From: Sphingomonas sp. Leaf230 | GTDB taxonomy: Bacteria > Pseudomonadota > Alphaproteobacteria > Sphingomonadales > Sphingomonadaceae | DNA: 64,000 nucleotides | Reading direction: 5' to 3' | Assembly (NCBI RefSeq): GCF_001421745.1 | Contig: NZ_LMKW01000009.1 | Span: forward strand, 161,507-225,506 | Shown: piece by piece, positions 63,672 to 64,000 of the stretch | Position numbering within the stretch: the first letter of the stretch is position 1 | Layout: each line of letters begins with the position of its first letter | Program-made: the position numbers and the translations under genes | The notes under the pieces: generated by a model | Databases searched by the model: none | Told to the model about the DNA's origin: nothing | The model's input: only the letters and a program-made list of their open reading frames with translations

Positions 63672-64000
63672 TTATTCAAGCGCCGGATGTCCGGCCACCA
63701 TGTTCGCCAGTCGCTCTACCGCGTCGCAATTCGTGGCTGCGCGTCCTGGCGAGGCAAAGCCGAAGCGCAGTTCGGCGGGATCGACGGCGGTCGTCATGGG
63801 CGTGCGACACGAGGCGTGGACTTCGCGGACACCGGTCGCGAGGATAGCTGGCAAGGTCTCCGGCGAGACCCCGCTTCCCGCGAGCACGATGATCCGACCG
63901 GCAGCTTGCTGGTGCAATGCCGCCAGCGTCGCGACGCCGTCAATCGCCTTCGGTGCGCCGCCCGAGGTCAGGATCCGGTCGAAGCCGAGCGTGACGGCGG
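63672..64000 (-). CDS. cutC: CutC family protein, truncated by the window edge
   Basis: The C-terminal 108 codons of a CutC barrel protein; the start lies beyond 64000. Visible motifs are GFDRILTSGGAPKAIDG, IIVLAGSGVSP and GVREVHASC. CutC was named for copper homeostasis, but cutC genes often sit in hexosamine or sugar operons, so a sugar-related role is possible. It ends 81 nt before the deaminase gene in the same direction. Confidence 0.88.
   Translation of the reverse strand, partial: AVTLGFDRILTSGGAPKAIDGVATLAALHQQAAGRIIVLAGSGVSPETLPAILATGVREVHASCRTPMTTAVDPAELRFGFASPGRAATNCDAVERLANMVAGHPALE

Overview
The window is a GC-rich chromosomal segment whose protein sequences, gene order and dense intergenic palindromes fit a sphingomonad alphaproteobacterium, most likely Sphingomonas. 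This is an inference from gene content, because there is no rRNA gene in the window to confirm it. I see no tRNA, CRISPR array, transposase or phage gene.

The first 37 kb is mostly conserved housekeeping. In order it holds two short-chain dehydrogenases; sodB; a leftward mtaB-ftsY-ispZ group; a degenerate GGDEF/EAL protein; the translation and secretion block ffh, rpsP, rimM, trmD, rplS, interrupted by a convergent thioredoxin-reductase-like flavoenzyme; an RluE-like pseudouridine synthase; an AT-rich two-gene islet (HNH nuclease plus zinc-ribbon protein); rpoD, dnaG and a DUF559 protein; a YqeY protein; carA, an orphan gene and carB; greA and a rhomboid protease; a four-gene YqjD/YqjE-like envelope group; eno and ftsB; an alpha/beta hydrolase; a DUF885 lipoprotein; an MFS transporter; and an S9 prolyl oligopeptidase.

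From about 39.9 kb to the right edge lies one catabolic locus. Six leftward, tightly coupled genes encode exported glycosidases: GH20 hexosaminidase, GH2 beta-mannosidase, GH3 (xylosidase-like, with a PA14 domain), GH125 alpha-1,6-mannosidase, GH92 alpha-mannosidase and GH29 alpha-fucosidase. A divergent GntR/UTRA regulator is followed by a GH2 beta-galactosidase. A second leftward operon (cutC, GlmS-like deaminase, nagA, a EIIA-HPr-EI fusion and an EIIC-EIIB-EIIB' permease) would import N-acetylglucosamine and convert it to fructose-6-phosphate. Together these activities match the bonds of a plant-type N-glycan. The GH3-GH125-GH92 order matches nixI-nixJ-nixK of the N-glycan cluster of Xanthomonas campestris. 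No endoglycosidase, PNGase or TonB receptor is visible.

The second theme is repeats. At least nine families of short paired palindromes fill most intergenic gaps. One has entered carA in frame, in the linker between its two domains. Another forms the C-terminus of the DUF559 protein and runs up to the dnaG start codon.
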